Below are positions 24,314 to 32,916 of a DNA stretch of 38,936 nucleotides, piece by piece. The position numbers and the translations under genes were made by a program. A model generated the notes under the pieces. That model made no database searches and was not told the origin of the DNA. It saw only the letters and a list, made by a program, of their open reading frames with translations. The DNA comes from DASPFV01 sp035620975. GTDB lineage: Bacteria > Acidobacteriota > Vicinamibacteria > Vicinamibacterales > 2-12-FULL-66-21. Within the stretch, counting starts at the first letter, position 1; each line of letters begins with the position of its first letter. The DNA is taken from positions 1-38,936 of the forward strand of contig DASPFV010000179.1 in assembly GCA_035620975.1 (NCBI GenBank), read 5' to 3'.

Positions 24314-25834
24314 ATGTCACTGTTCAGGGTCAAGCCGCTCGACCGACTGCTCGAGCAGGCCGAGCACGGGCCCGCGCGGCTGAAGCGCACGCTCGGTCCC
24401 ATCCAGCTCACCTCGCTCGGTATCGGCGCCATCATCGGCGCCGGGATTTTCTCGACGGTCGGTACGGCGGCGGCCGGCGGCGCCGCCCACCTCGGTGCGG
24501 GGCCGGCGCTGGTCATCTCCTTCACCCTGGTGGCCATTGCCTGCGGCTTCGCGGCGCTGTGCTATGCGGAGTTCGCGGCGATGGTCCCGGTCTCGGGCTC
24601 GGCCTACACGTACGCCTACGCGACGCTGGGCGAGCTGGTGGCCTGGATCATCGGGTGGGATCTGATCATCGAGTACGCGGTCGGCAACGTGGCCGTCGCG
24701 ATCTCGTGGTCGGGCTACTTCCAGGAGCTGCTGCGCGGCTTCGGGATCGAGATCCCGTTGTGGCTCGGGATCGACTACCGCTCCGCCGCGCAGGCCGCCG
24801 CGCAGCTCGCGGCGGCGGCGGCGAGCGGCACGGACCCGGCCACGGTCGGCGCCACCGTGCAGCGCGCCGCCAGCGCGCTGGCGACGGCCCCGCAGCTTGC
24901 CGGCATCCCCTTCGTGTTCAACCTCCCGGCGTTCGTCGTCGTGATGCTCGTCACGTGGGTCCTCGTCATCGGGATCAGCGAGAGCGCCTGGTTCAACACG
25001 GCGATGGTGGTGCTCAAGCTCGTGATCATCGGCTTCTTCCTCGCCGTCGGGGCCTTCTACGTGAGGCCCGAGCACTGGACGCCCTTCGCGCCGAACGGGT
25101 TCGCCGGGATCTCGAGCGCAGCGGCGATCATCTTTTTCGCCTACATCGGCTTCGACGCGGTGTCGACTGCCGCCGAGGAGACGAAGAATCCCCAGCGCGA
25201 CATGCCGATCGGCATGATCGCCAGCCTCGTCGTCTGCACGGTGATCTATATCCTGGTGGCGATCGTGCTGACCGGGCTCGTTCCATGGCGCGAGCTCGGC
25301 ACGGCCGAGCCGCTCGCCACGGCCTTCTCGATGCTCGGGATGAACTGGACGGCGGCTATCATCTCGCTCGGCGCGGTGTTCGCGACCACCTCCGTGCTCA
25401 TCGTGTTCCAGCTGGGACAGCCTCGCATCTTCTTCGCGATGGCGCGTGACGGTCTGCTGCCGGCCTGGGCGGCCCGCGTGCATCCGCGGTTCCGGACGCC
25501 GTACGTCACGACTGTTCTGACCGGCGTTGTCGTGGCGCTCTTCGCCGGCGTGGCGAACATCAACGAGGTCGTCGAGCTCACCAATATCGGGACGCTGTTC
25601 GCCTTCGTGCTGGTCGCCGCCGGAATCCTCGTCCTCCGCCGCACCGACCCGGATCGTCCGCGCCCGTTCCGAACGCCGTTCGTCCCCGCCGTGCCGCTCC
25701 TCGCCATCGTCTGCTGCGGCTATCTGATGCTCGAGCTGCCGCTCACCACCTGGATTCGCTTCGGCGTCTGGCTGGCAATCGGGCTGATTCTCTACTTCCT
25801 TTACGGCCTCCACCGGAGCCGGCTGAGGACCTGA
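24314..25834 (+). CDS. APC-superfamily amino-acid permease
   Basis: A 506-residue inner-membrane transporter with about 12-13 helices. LTSLGIGAIIGAGIFSTVGTAAA is the APC helix 1 signature with the GAGIF unwound segment, and FFAYIGFDAVSTAAEETKNPQRDMPIGM is typical of helix 6 and the following loop in cationic-amino-acid-type members. A 70-residue Ala-rich insert lies between helices 4 and 5. A TACACT -10 is seen at 24291 and GAGG precedes the ATG. Substrate not determinable. Confidence 0.9.
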   Translation: MSLFRVKPLDRLLEQAEHGPARLKRTLGPIQLTSLGIGAIIGAGIFSTVGTAAAGGAAHLGAGPALVISFTLVAIACGFAALCYAEFAAMVPVSGSAYTYAYATLGELVAWIIGWDLIIEYAVGNVAVAISWSGYFQELLRGFGIEIPLWLGIDYRSAAQAAAQLAAAAASGTDPATVGATVQRAASALATAPQLAGIPFVFNLPAFVVVMLVTWVLVIGISESAWFNTAMVVLKLVIIGFFLAVGAFYVRPEHWTPFAPNGFAGISSAAAIIFFAYIGFDAVSTAAEETKNPQRDMPIGMIASLVVCTVIYILVAIVLTGLVPWRELGTAEPLATAFSMLGMNWTAAIISLGAVFATTSVLIVFQLGQPRIFFAMARDGLLPAWAARVHPRFRTPYVTTVLTGVVVALFAGVANINEVVELTNIGTLFAFVLVAAGILVLRRTDPDRPRPFRTPFVPAVPLLAIVCCGYLMLELPLTTWIRFGVWLAIGLILYFLYGLHRSRLRT

Positions 25835-25974
25835 GGCCGTCGGTCCGCCCACCCCTGCCCGGCGGCGGGGGCGTGCCGTCCGCGTGGTACAATCGTCGTT
25901 TGCCGACCCTGCGAAAGAGCGAACAACGGCTGGCTGCGAGCGATAGCGCGAGCGGCCCGGGCTGAAGCTGGTCC

Positions 25975-28827
25975 ATGCCCCACGACTGGATTGCGGTGCG
26001 CGGCGCGCGCGTCCACAACCTCAAGAACATCGACGTCGACATCCCCCGCGACCGGCTCGTCGTGGTGACCGGGCTGTCCGGGTCCGGCAAGTCGTCGCTG
26101 GCTTTCGACACCATCTACGCCGAGGGGCAGCGTCGCTACGTCGAGTCGCTGTCCTCGTACGCACGGCAGTTCCTCGAGCAGATGGAGAAGCCCGATGTCG
26201 ACCTGATTGACGGGCTGTCGCCGGCCATCGCCATCGAGCAGAAGACGACGGGCTCGAACCCCCGCTCGACGGTCGGAACGGTCACCGAGATCTACGACTA
26301 CCTCCGGCTGCTCTTCGCCAATATCGGCGTTCCGCACTGTCACCTGTGCGGCCGCGAGATCGCGTCGCAGTCGCTCGAGCGCATCCTCGACATGGTGATG
26401 CTGTCGCCGGGCGACGAACGCGTGAACGTGCTCGCGCCGATCGTGCGCGGCCGCAAGGGAGAGTTCAAGAAGGAGCTGGCGGCGCTTCGGGCCCGCGGCT
26501 TCACCAGGGTCCGCGTCGACGGCCAGCTGCGGTCGCTCGAAGAGGACATCAAGCTCGATCGACGGCGCAACCACTCGATCGAGGTCGTGGTCGATCGGCT
26601 GGTACTCAGGCCCGGCGTCGAGCGCCGGCTGTCGGAGTCCATCGAGACCGCACTCGGTCTCGCCGACGACATCGTTCTCATCAACACGCTCGAGGGCGGC
26701 GACCGGCTCTTCTCGCGCCGGCTGGCGTGCACGTACTGCGGCGTCAGCATGCCGGAGATGACGCCGCGGGCGTTCTCGTTCAATTCACCGCACGGGGCGT
26801 GCTCCGACTGCCAGGGGCTCGGCGCGGTGTACGACTTCGATCCCGCGCGCGTCGTGCCCGACGAGTCGCTCTCGCTTCAGAACGGCGCCATTGCGCCCTG
26901 GGCCAAGGGCGACCGCAAGCTCGTGCGCGAGGCGCTCGCCACACTGAGCCGGACGTTTGGAATCGACCTCACCGTCCCGTTCCGCCGCCTGCCACGCAGG
27001 ATCCGGGACGTGCTCTTCCATGGGGCGCAGACGGCCAGGCGCACGGACGGCGAGAGCGTCCGGCGCAAGCGACTCCGGAACGAGGCTGACGCGTTCGGCA
27101 TGGGTTTCGAAGGGCTGCTGCCGAACCTGCGCCGCCGGTACGAGGAAGGCACCTGGCTCGAGCAGGAAAGCCTCGAACTGTACCGCTCGCTCAGGCCATG
27201 TCCGGGTTGCCAGGGCGAGCGGCTCAGGCCCCAGAGCCGGGCGGTCCGCGTGAAAGGCCGAACGATCTCGGACTACGTCCGCCTCCCGATTGCCGAAGCC
27301 GTTCACGTGGTCGACGGCCTGGACCTGAGTGAGCGGGAGAGCCTCATCGCGAGCCGCATTCTCCGGGAGATCCGCGACCGCCTGCACTTCCTCGACGACG
27401 TGGGGGTGGGGTACCTGACGCTCGGGCGCAGCGCCGCCACGCTCTCGGGCGGCGAGGGGCAGCGGATCCGGCTCGCCACCCAGATCGGGTCGAACCTCAC
27501 CGGCGTGCTGTACGTGCTCGACGAGCCGTCGATCGGCCTCCATCAGCGCGACAACCGGGCGCTCCTCTCGACGCTCGCGCGTCTGCGCGATCTCGGCAAC
27601 ACGGTGATCGTGGTGGAGCACGACGAGGAGACGATCCGGACGGCGGATTACGTGATCGATCTCGGTCCCGGCGCGGGCGAGCACGGCGGCCACGTCATCT
27701 TCCAGGGGGCGCCGTCCGTGCTCCTGCAGAACGGCCACGGCTCGCTCACGGGGGCGTACCTGCGCGGCGAGCGCGCCATTCAGACACCGGCTGAGCGACG
27801 GCCGCTGACCCGCGGACAGATCGTCATGCGCGGGGCACGAGCCAACAACCTGAAGAACCTCGACGTGGCGATCCCGCTGGGCGTCCTCACGACGGTCACC
27901 GGCGTCAGCGGGTCGGGCAAGTCGACCCTCGTGAACGAGATCCTCTATCGCGCGCTGGCCCGCGAGCTTTATCGGGCGGCGGACGAGCCGGGGCCCCACA
28001 CCGCCATCGAGGGGATCGAGCTGATCGACAAGGTCATCCAGATCGACCAGTCGCCCATTGGCCGGACTCCCCGATCGAATCCGGCGACCTACACCGGCCT
28101 CTTCACGTTCATCCGCGAGCTGTTCGCGATGCTGCCCGAGGCGCGGGCGCGCGGGTTCAGGCCGGGGCGTTTCTCGTTCAACGTCAAAGGCGGCCGGTGC
28201 GAGGTCTGCCAGGGCGACGGCGTCATCGCCATCGAGATGCACTTCCTGCCGAACGTCTACGTGACCTGCGAACAGTGCAAGGGGCGCCGCTACAACCGTG
28301 AGACGCTCGAGATCAGGTATCGCGGCAAGTCGATTGCGGACGTCCTCGACCTCACCGTCGATCAGGCGCTGCCGCTGCTCGAGAACTTTCCGCCGATCGC
28401 CAACAAGCTGCGCACGCTCCAGGACGTCGGCCTGGGCTACATCGAGCTCGGTCAGTCGGCCACCACGCTCAGCGGCGGCGAAGCCCAGCGCGTCAAGCTG
28501 TCGAAGGAGCTGTCCCGCCGCGGGACGGGCCGGACCCTCTACATCCTCGACGAGCCGACGACGGGCCTGCACTTCGAGGATACGCACCGGCTGCTCGACG
28601 TGCTCGACAAGCTCGTCGGTCAGGGCAACACGGTGGTGATCATCGAGCACAACCTCGACGTCATCAAGTCGGCCGACTACGTCATCGATCTGGGGCCCGA
28701 GGGGGGCGAAGGGGGCGGGCGCATCGTCGCGCAGGGGACTCCTGAGGAGGTCGCCAGGAGCCGAGAATCCTTTACGGGTCGCTTCCTGGCGGACCTGTTC
28801 CGCGCCCGGGCGCAGGCGGCGTCCTGA
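25975..28827 (+). CDS. uvrA: Excinuclease ABC subunit A
   Basis: A 950-residue UvrA, the DNA-damage sensor of nucleotide excision repair. Both ABC modules are intact: Walker A GLSGSGKSSLAFDT near residue 35 and GVSGSGKSTLVNEIL near 645, signature loops LSGGEGQRIRLA and LSGGEAQRVKLSKEL, and Walker B VLDEPSIGLHQRD and ILDEPTTGLHFED. Zinc modules show CHLCG, CTYCG with CSDCQGLG, and CEVCQGDG with CEQCKGRRYN. Length is normal. A TACAAT -10-like site lies at 25888, leaving a leader of about 75 bases. No recognisable SOS operator was found. Confidence 0.98.
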   Translation: MPHDWIAVRGARVHNLKNIDVDIPRDRLVVVTGLSGSGKSSLAFDTIYAEGQRRYVESLSSYARQFLEQMEKPDVDLIDGLSPAIAIEQKTTGSNPRSTVGTVTEIYDYLRLLFANIGVPHCHLCGREIASQSLERILDMVMLSPGDERVNVLAPIVRGRKGEFKKELAALRARGFTRVRVDGQLRSLEEDIKLDRRRNHSIEVVVDRLVLRPGVERRLSESIETALGLADDIVLINTLEGGDRLFSRRLACTYCGVSMPEMTPRAFSFNSPHGACSDCQGLGAVYDFDPARVVPDESLSLQNGAIAPWAKGDRKLVREALATLSRTFGIDLTVPFRRLPRRIRDVLFHGAQTARRTDGESVRRKRLRNEADAFGMGFEGLLPNLRRRYEEGTWLEQESLELYRSLRPCPGCQGERLRPQSRAVRVKGRTISDYVRLPIAEAVHVVDGLDLSERESLIASRILREIRDRLHFLDDVGVGYLTLGRSAATLSGGEGQRIRLATQIGSNLTGVLYVLDEPSIGLHQRDNRALLSTLARLRDLGNTVIVVEHDEETIRTADYVIDLGPGAGEHGGHVIFQGAPSVLLQNGHGSLTGAYLRGERAIQTPAERRPLTRGQIVMRGARANNLKNLDVAIPLGVLTTVTGVSGSGKSTLVNEILYRALARELYRAADEPGPHTAIEGIELIDKVIQIDQSPIGRTPRSNPATYTGLFTFIRELFAMLPEARARGFRPGRFSFNVKGGRCEVCQGDGVIAIEMHFLPNVYVTCEQCKGRRYNRETLEIRYRGKSIADVLDLTVDQALPLLENFPPIANKLRTLQDVGLGYIELGQSATTLSGGEAQRVKLSKELSRRGTGRTLYILDEPTTGLHFEDTHRLLDVLDKLVGQGNTVVIIEHNLDVIKSADYVIDLGPEGGEGGGRIVAQGTPEEVARSRESFTGRFLADLFRARAQAAS

Positions 28828-29051
28828 AGCGGGAACGGGTGCCGACGGGCTGTGGTAAGCCAGCCACAGAGAGGGGACTTACCGCTGTGGCCGTAGAGCC
28901 ACAACCTTGGTCGATCTGGGAAAGGCCCCCAGCGGCAGAAACTGATGCAAGTTGTTGTTGTTAAAAGGTTTACATCATGAGATCGGACTCGACTTGCGGT
29001 GGCAGAACCTTTGCTGAGCTACGTTGAGCTCACCCGAGACGACATGAGGTC
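28828..29051 (+). other. Hairpin-rich leader region between uvrA and lpxC
   Basis: In 224 bases there are several stems: CTGTGG/CCACAG (28850-28869), TGTGGC/GCCACA (28886-28903), GGTAAG with CTTACC bridging the first two (28854-28883), and CTGGG/CCCAG (28916-28932). These are followed by a GTT-rich, AT-rich run (28950-28975). It could be a terminator region, a structured lpxC leader or a small RNA. It does not match a riboswitch class I know. Confidence 0.35.
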
Positions 29052-29966
29052 ATGATCGCGCAGCGTACCCTCCGCCGACCTGTTTCATGCACCGGAATCG
29101 GTCTTCATTCCGGCAACAAAGTGACGCTCTCGCTGAAGCCGGCTCCGGCCGATTACGGTATCCGCTTCCAGCGCTCGGATCTGTGCGGACTGGAGATTCC
29201 GGCCACGGTGACGCACCTGGGCGGCATCCAGTACCAGACCGGGCTCACGCGCGAGGCGGTCTCGGTCGAGACGGTCGAGCACCTCCTGGCGGCCCTGACG
29301 GCGCTGGGCATCGACAACGTCGTCGTCGAGCTGAACCATCCGGAAGTGCCGATCATGGACGGCAGCGCGGCACCGTTCGTCTACCTGATCCTCAACGAGG
29401 CTGGCGTGCGGCGGCTCCAGGCCCCGCGCCGCTACCTCAAGGTCCTGCGGCCCATTTCGCTGACGCAGGGCGACAAGCGGATCGCGCTCTACCCGTCGGA
29501 GCATTTCAAGGTCACCTACAGCATCAGCTTCGATCATCCGCTGCTGCGGCATCAGTCCCGCACGCTGCGGATCACGGAAGACGACTTCGTCGAGCAGATC
29601 GCGCCGGCGAGGACCTTCGGGTTCCTGAAGGAGGTCGAGATGCTGCGCCAGCGGGGGCTGGCGCTCGGCGGTTCGCTCGACAACGCCATCGTGCTCGGCG
29701 AGACGGGCGTCCTGAACAACGCCCTGCGGTTCGAAGACGAGTTCGTCCGGCACAAGATCCTGGACGTCATCGGAGACCTGACACTCGTGGGCCATCCGGT
29801 CATCGGCCATCTCGTGGCGCATCGCGGCGGACACGCGCTGCACACCGCGTTCGCCGCGAAGATCCTCGAGGAGACGGATGCCTGGAAGCTGGTCGAAGCC
29901 GGCGACGCCGTCTTTCCGCTGCCTGCAGCGGCTCCGGCCGGCGCGGCAGCGCGCCTGGCCAACTGA
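29052..29966 (+). CDS. lpxC: UDP-3-O-acyl-N-acetylglucosamine deacetylase
   Basis: A 304-residue LpxC, the committed zinc-dependent step of lipid A synthesis, which shows that the cell has an LPS-type outer membrane. It has the N-terminal TGIGLHSGNKV, the first zinc His in VETVEHLLAAL, NHPEVPIMDGSAAPFV, the hydrophobic-channel region, and HKILDVIGDLTLVG with the second His and Asp ligands, then HRGGHALH with the catalytic His. There is no fused FabZ domain. TGAGG precedes the ATG. Confidence 0.97.
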   Translation: MIAQRTLRRPVSCTGIGLHSGNKVTLSLKPAPADYGIRFQRSDLCGLEIPATVTHLGGIQYQTGLTREAVSVETVEHLLAALTALGIDNVVVELNHPEVPIMDGSAAPFVYLILNEAGVRRLQAPRRYLKVLRPISLTQGDKRIALYPSEHFKVTYSISFDHPLLRHQSRTLRITEDDFVEQIAPARTFGFLKEVEMLRQRGLALGGSLDNAIVLGETGVLNNALRFEDEFVRHKILDVIGDLTLVGHPVIGHLVAHRGGHALHTAFAAKILEETDAWKLVEAGDAVFPLPAAAPAGAAARLAN

Positions 29967-30085
29967 CCGGACGTCGTCCGCTCACAGCTTCTTCCTCCTC
30001 GCGCCTTGCGGGGCGGTCGCCTCGCCGCCATCAGTGCGTCACCGGCAGTACGAAAGGCAGGACTTCGGCAGCGGTCGGCGAGCTC

Positions 30086-31453
30086 TCAGACTCCCAACAC
30101 CCAGAGCGGCTTGGTCGTGGTGGGCGAGCCGCAGGCTTCGAACCAGTCGATTCCCTCGTACACCAGATCGAACTTCAGGGCGAAGCGTCCAGGCGTGGAC
30201 GGGGCGGTGATGCGCATCGGCACCATGACTGAGGCTCCCGGCTGCACGGCGCTCGGGAGCCACGCACGCTCGAAGTCCCGCTCGATGAGATTCTGCTCCC
30301 GATCGCACAACTGCGCCCCGAGGCGGACGAGCCGGCGGCCGTAGCTGGCCTGCGCCGGAAAGGGGCGCGCGCAGCGGTTCGTGATGGTCGCGTGGAGCTC
30401 GAGCGGGCGGCCCGCCCGGGCAATGACCGGAAGCCCCCCGAGGGGCCCGCGCACCTCGATAGTCGCCCGCGGGGTCGCCCCGGGGATCGCATTCCCCAGG
30501 CCGTTGTCGTCCCAGATCTCGTGCCTGATCGCCGAATGGGCGGGCTGCCCCGGCGCGAACCGCCGCGAGTAGAGGTCCTCAGGGTGATCGGTGAGCTCCC
30601 AGGCGAGCCGGTCCACGCCGATCTCCGCGGCCACCGCACGCGCGCGGTCCATCTCCTCGTCGCTGTCGTTGTGCTTGAAGAGGATGTACCGCCAGTTGAT
30701 ATGGGGCACGTCGCGGCCGGCCCGGTGCTTGGCTTCGACGGCGGCACGCAGGTTCCGGAGCGCCTTGTGGAAATCGCCACGCTGCCGATACTGCACGTAG
30801 GTCTCGGGCGAGGCGCCGTCGATCGAGAACGTGACCTCGTCGATGCCGGAGCCCACGAGCCGTGCGATGTCAGCGTCACGGAACGCGAGGCCGTTGGTGC
30901 TGGTGTAGAGATAGATGTGCGGGTGACGGCCCTTGATGTACTCGCACATCTCGACGGCGCGCTTGTGAAGGAACGCCTCGCCGTAGTTGAAGAAGTCGAT
31001 GCGGACGAGGGAAGGCCCTGCCTCGTCCACCACGCGGCGGAAGATCTCGAAATCGAGCATGCCCGCCTGCCGGGTGCGCGTGATGCCCGTTTCCGGGGCG
31101 CAGCAGGCCTGGGCGCAGGATATGTTGCAGGCCGCGGTGCATTCGATGTAGAGGCGGGAGGGCAACCGGCCCGCGTCGAGGCTCCGCACCGGCGGCGCCT
31201 GCTCCTTCCGCAGCGGCAGCTTGAGCGGACAGTCGCCACAGAACCTGGATCCGCCGCCGTTGAGATCGCGGCGGAGGGCGTCGGCGCGCTCGCCCGTCCA
31301 GACTTCCGAGACGCCCGCCGTTCTCACGTCCCCCAGGATCCTGCGCCCGTAGGGATCGGCGCAGCCGCAGACGATCCGGCCATCGCAGAGGAGCACCAGG
31401 GTGCTCCAGGGCCAGCTGCACGTGAACCGCGTGGCGAGATAGTTCAGGGACAC
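30086..31453 (-). CDS. Radical SAM protein with N-terminal SPASM-like domain
   Basis: A 455-residue iron-sulfur enzyme. Residues 1-80 look like a SPASM domain (CSWPWSTLVLLCDGRIVCGC, RRILGDV, EVWTGERADALRRDL, FCGDCPLK), which is normally C-terminal. The radical SAM core follows, with the cluster cysteines in ACNISCAQACC. The spacing there is CX3CX3C rather than the usual CX3CX2C. FFNYGEAFLHK and VTFSIDGASPETY are normal barrel motifs. The last 110 residues resemble an immunoglobulin-like domain seen fused to glycan-related enzymes. GTG 31453 is chosen because it starts just after the upstream stop and includes the whole SPASM-like domain; no clear ribosome-binding site exists. The substrate is unknown. 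Confidence 0.82.
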   Translation of the reverse strand: MSLNYLATRFTCSWPWSTLVLLCDGRIVCGCADPYGRRILGDVRTAGVSEVWTGERADALRRDLNGGGSRFCGDCPLKLPLRKEQAPPVRSLDAGRLPSRLYIECTAACNISCAQACCAPETGITRTRQAGMLDFEIFRRVVDEAGPSLVRIDFFNYGEAFLHKRAVEMCEYIKGRHPHIYLYTSTNGLAFRDADIARLVGSGIDEVTFSIDGASPETYVQYRQRGDFHKALRNLRAAVEAKHRAGRDVPHINWRYILFKHNDSDEEMDRARAVAAEIGVDRLAWELTDHPEDLYSRRFAPGQPAHSAIRHEIWDDNGLGNAIPGATPRATIEVRGPLGGLPVIARAGRPLELHATITNRCARPFPAQASYGRRLVRLGAQLCDREQNLIERDFERAWLPSAVQPGASVMVPMRITAPSTPGRFALKFDLVYEGIDWFEACGSPTTTKPLWVLGV

Positions 31454-31473
31454 GGGCGGACCGGTGGCAGCGG

Positions 31474-31743
31474 TCAGGCCTTCCTGCGCAACCGCTTCAT
31501 GTACGCGCCGAGGCGCTCGTTCTCGTAGGAGACGAAATTGAGGAAAAGGCTCTCGGCGAGGTACTGGCGCCGCTCGTCTTCGGTCAGCTGATCGATGATC
31601 TGCTGGATCTCGCGGACGGTGTCCTCGAATGTCCGCTCGAGCTCCCGCCGGGCTGTCAGGTCGCGGTAGAGCGTCTCGAGGACGGTCAGCAGGTCGCCGT
31701 CGACGGGCAGATCGGCGCCGGTCGTGAGCTTGATGCTGCGCAT
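31474..31743 (-). CDS. Small helical protein of unknown function
   Basis: An 89-residue charged, helical protein (EFT-DTVREIQQIIDQLTEDERRQYLAESLFLNF...) with likely coiled-coil character. ATG 31743 lies five bases after the STAS stop and the gene ends 20 bases before the radical SAM start, so it is part of the sigma-STAS operon. Not recognised; its position suggests an adaptor for the radical SAM protein or the STAS protein. Confidence 0.75.
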   Translation of the reverse strand: MRSIKLTTGADLPVDGDLLTVLETLYRDLTARRELERTFEDTVREIQQIIDQLTEDERRQYLAESLFLNFVSYENERLGAYMKRLRRKA

Positions 31744-31748
31744 TGCCG

Positions 31749-32090
31749 CTAGGCTCCGAAGCTCCTGACTGCGCTCGGCTCGTCGGGGTGCACCTCGATG
31801 AAGTTCTGCGCACCGGTCATGGTGAGCATCGTCTCGACCCGCTTCTGCACGCCCGCGAGCTTGAGCGCTCCCCCCGCGGCCGAGGCTTGCCGATACAGAT
31901 CCATCAGGCACCCGATGGTGGCCGAGTCGACGTACCCCACCGAGGAGAGGTTCACGACCACCTTCCGCTCGCCGGCGGCAATGAGCTGGGTCACTGCCGA
32001 CGAGAACTCCGAGAGCAGGGGATACATCAGGCGGGACTCGCCGACGCGGATCACGGCCACGCCGTTCGCGTGTTCGGTACTGAGGTTCAT
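31749..32090 (-). CDS. STAS-domain anti-sigma-factor antagonist
   Basis: A 113-residue single STAS domain (SpoIIAA/RsbV type). The phosphorylatable Ser is in VGYVDSATIGCLMDLY, after the typical KVVVNLSSV strand. It would bind an anti-sigma kinase in partner switching; no such kinase is in the window. Its ATG directly follows the TGA of the sigma gene with no gap, so translation is coupled. Confidence 0.9.
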   Translation of the reverse strand: MNLSTEHANGVAVIRVGESRLMYPLLSEFSSAVTQLIAAGERKVVVNLSSVGYVDSATIGCLMDLYRQASAAGGALKLAGVQKRVETMLTMTGAQNFIEVHPDEPSAVRSFGA

Positions 32091-32738
32091 TCAGACACTC
32101 CCCGGGCGCCGGCTCCGGCCGCGGGGCGCCCCGCGGCGACGGCGAAGCGCCGGCTGTTTGTCCTGGAGGCGCTTGAGCTGGTGCGCCAGCTCGATACGCC
32201 CACGGTTGATGCGCGACTTGACGGTGCCCTCGGGCAGACCCAGCCGATCCGCAATTTCCTGATACGACAGCTCCTGCAGGTCCCGCAGCACGACGGCGGT
32301 ACGCAGCGACAGGGGCAGCGTCTGCAGCGCCTGCCGCAGCAGCCCCCGCAGGTCCTGGTGCTCGGCCGCCTGATAGGGCCCGCGATCGGGGGACGCCGGC
32401 TGCAGATCGCCCGTGTCGACTTCGCTCGCGATCATCTGCCGCTCCTTGCGGACGCTGCGGTAGTGATCGATGCAGAGATTCCGGCTGATGCTGATGATCC
32501 AGGTCTGGAAGTTCGCCCGCCGGTCGAACGTGTTCAGCGCCTTGAAGATCTTCAGGAAGATGTCCTGGGTCAGGTCTTCGGCTTCCTCGTGCTTGCCGAC
32601 GAACTTGTACGCGACGTTGAACACCTTCCGCCAGTTCTGCCGGACGATCGCGTCCCACGCTGCCTGGTCACCCTGGAGACACCGCTCGATGAGGCTGTCG
32701 GGCGTCGCCGGTTGCACGGCCGGGGAATCAACGGACAT
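32091..32738 (-). CDS. ECF (RpoE-type) RNA polymerase sigma factor
   Basis: A 215-residue group 4 sigma factor. Region 2 is AWDAIVRQNWRKVFNVAYKFVG...EAEDLTQDIFLKIFKAL...NFQTWIISISRNLCIDHYR and region 4 is LPLSLRTAVVLRDLQELSYQEIADRLGLPEGTVKSRINRGR. The C-terminal 30 residues are Arg-rich and basic. No transmembrane anti-sigma gene follows; instead a STAS protein does, which is less usual for ECF factors. It heads a four-gene minus-strand operon. Confidence 0.93.
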   Translation of the reverse strand: MSVDSPAVQPATPDSLIERCLQGDQAAWDAIVRQNWRKVFNVAYKFVGKHEEAEDLTQDIFLKIFKALNTFDRRANFQTWIISISRNLCIDHYRSVRKERQMIASEVDTGDLQPASPDRGPYQAAEHQDLRGLLRQALQTLPLSLRTAVVLRDLQELSYQEIADRLGLPEGTVKSRINRGRIELAHQLKRLQDKQPALRRRRGAPRGRSRRPGSV

Positions 32739-32776
32739 GCGTCATCAGGGTCCAGCCAGATGGGGGACAGCAGGAA

Positions 32777-32785
32777 ATAATATCA
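32777..32785 (-). promoter_or_regulatory. Extended -10 promoter element of the sigma-STAS operon
   Basis: On the minus strand TGA-TATTAT forms an extended -10 (TGn plus five of six matches to TATAAT) about 39 bases upstream of the ATG at 32738. No -35 match is seen, as is common with extended -10 promoters. Confidence 0.5.
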
Positions 32786-32901
32786 GACTCGAGGTGCCCT
32801 GGGTGCGAGAAGTGCCGCGGCGCGACGTGCCAGGTGCGGAGAGATGCTCTGCCTGGCGTGCCAGCGTGCCGGTGGACCGGCGTGCCGCCGTGCGACCACG
32901 A

Positions 32902-32907
32902 TAGAAT
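32902..32907 (+). promoter_or_regulatory. -10 element TAGAAT before lysA
   Basis: TAGAAT lies ten bases upstream of the GTG at 32917, predicting a leader of about three bases. The -35 is not recognisable. Confidence 0.4.
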
Positions 32908-32916
32908 GCTGCTGAC

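Noticed and set aside
25888..25975. SOS (LexA) operator before uvrA
   Set aside because: No symmetric match to either CTG-N10-CAG or GAAC-N4-GTTC type sites was found.
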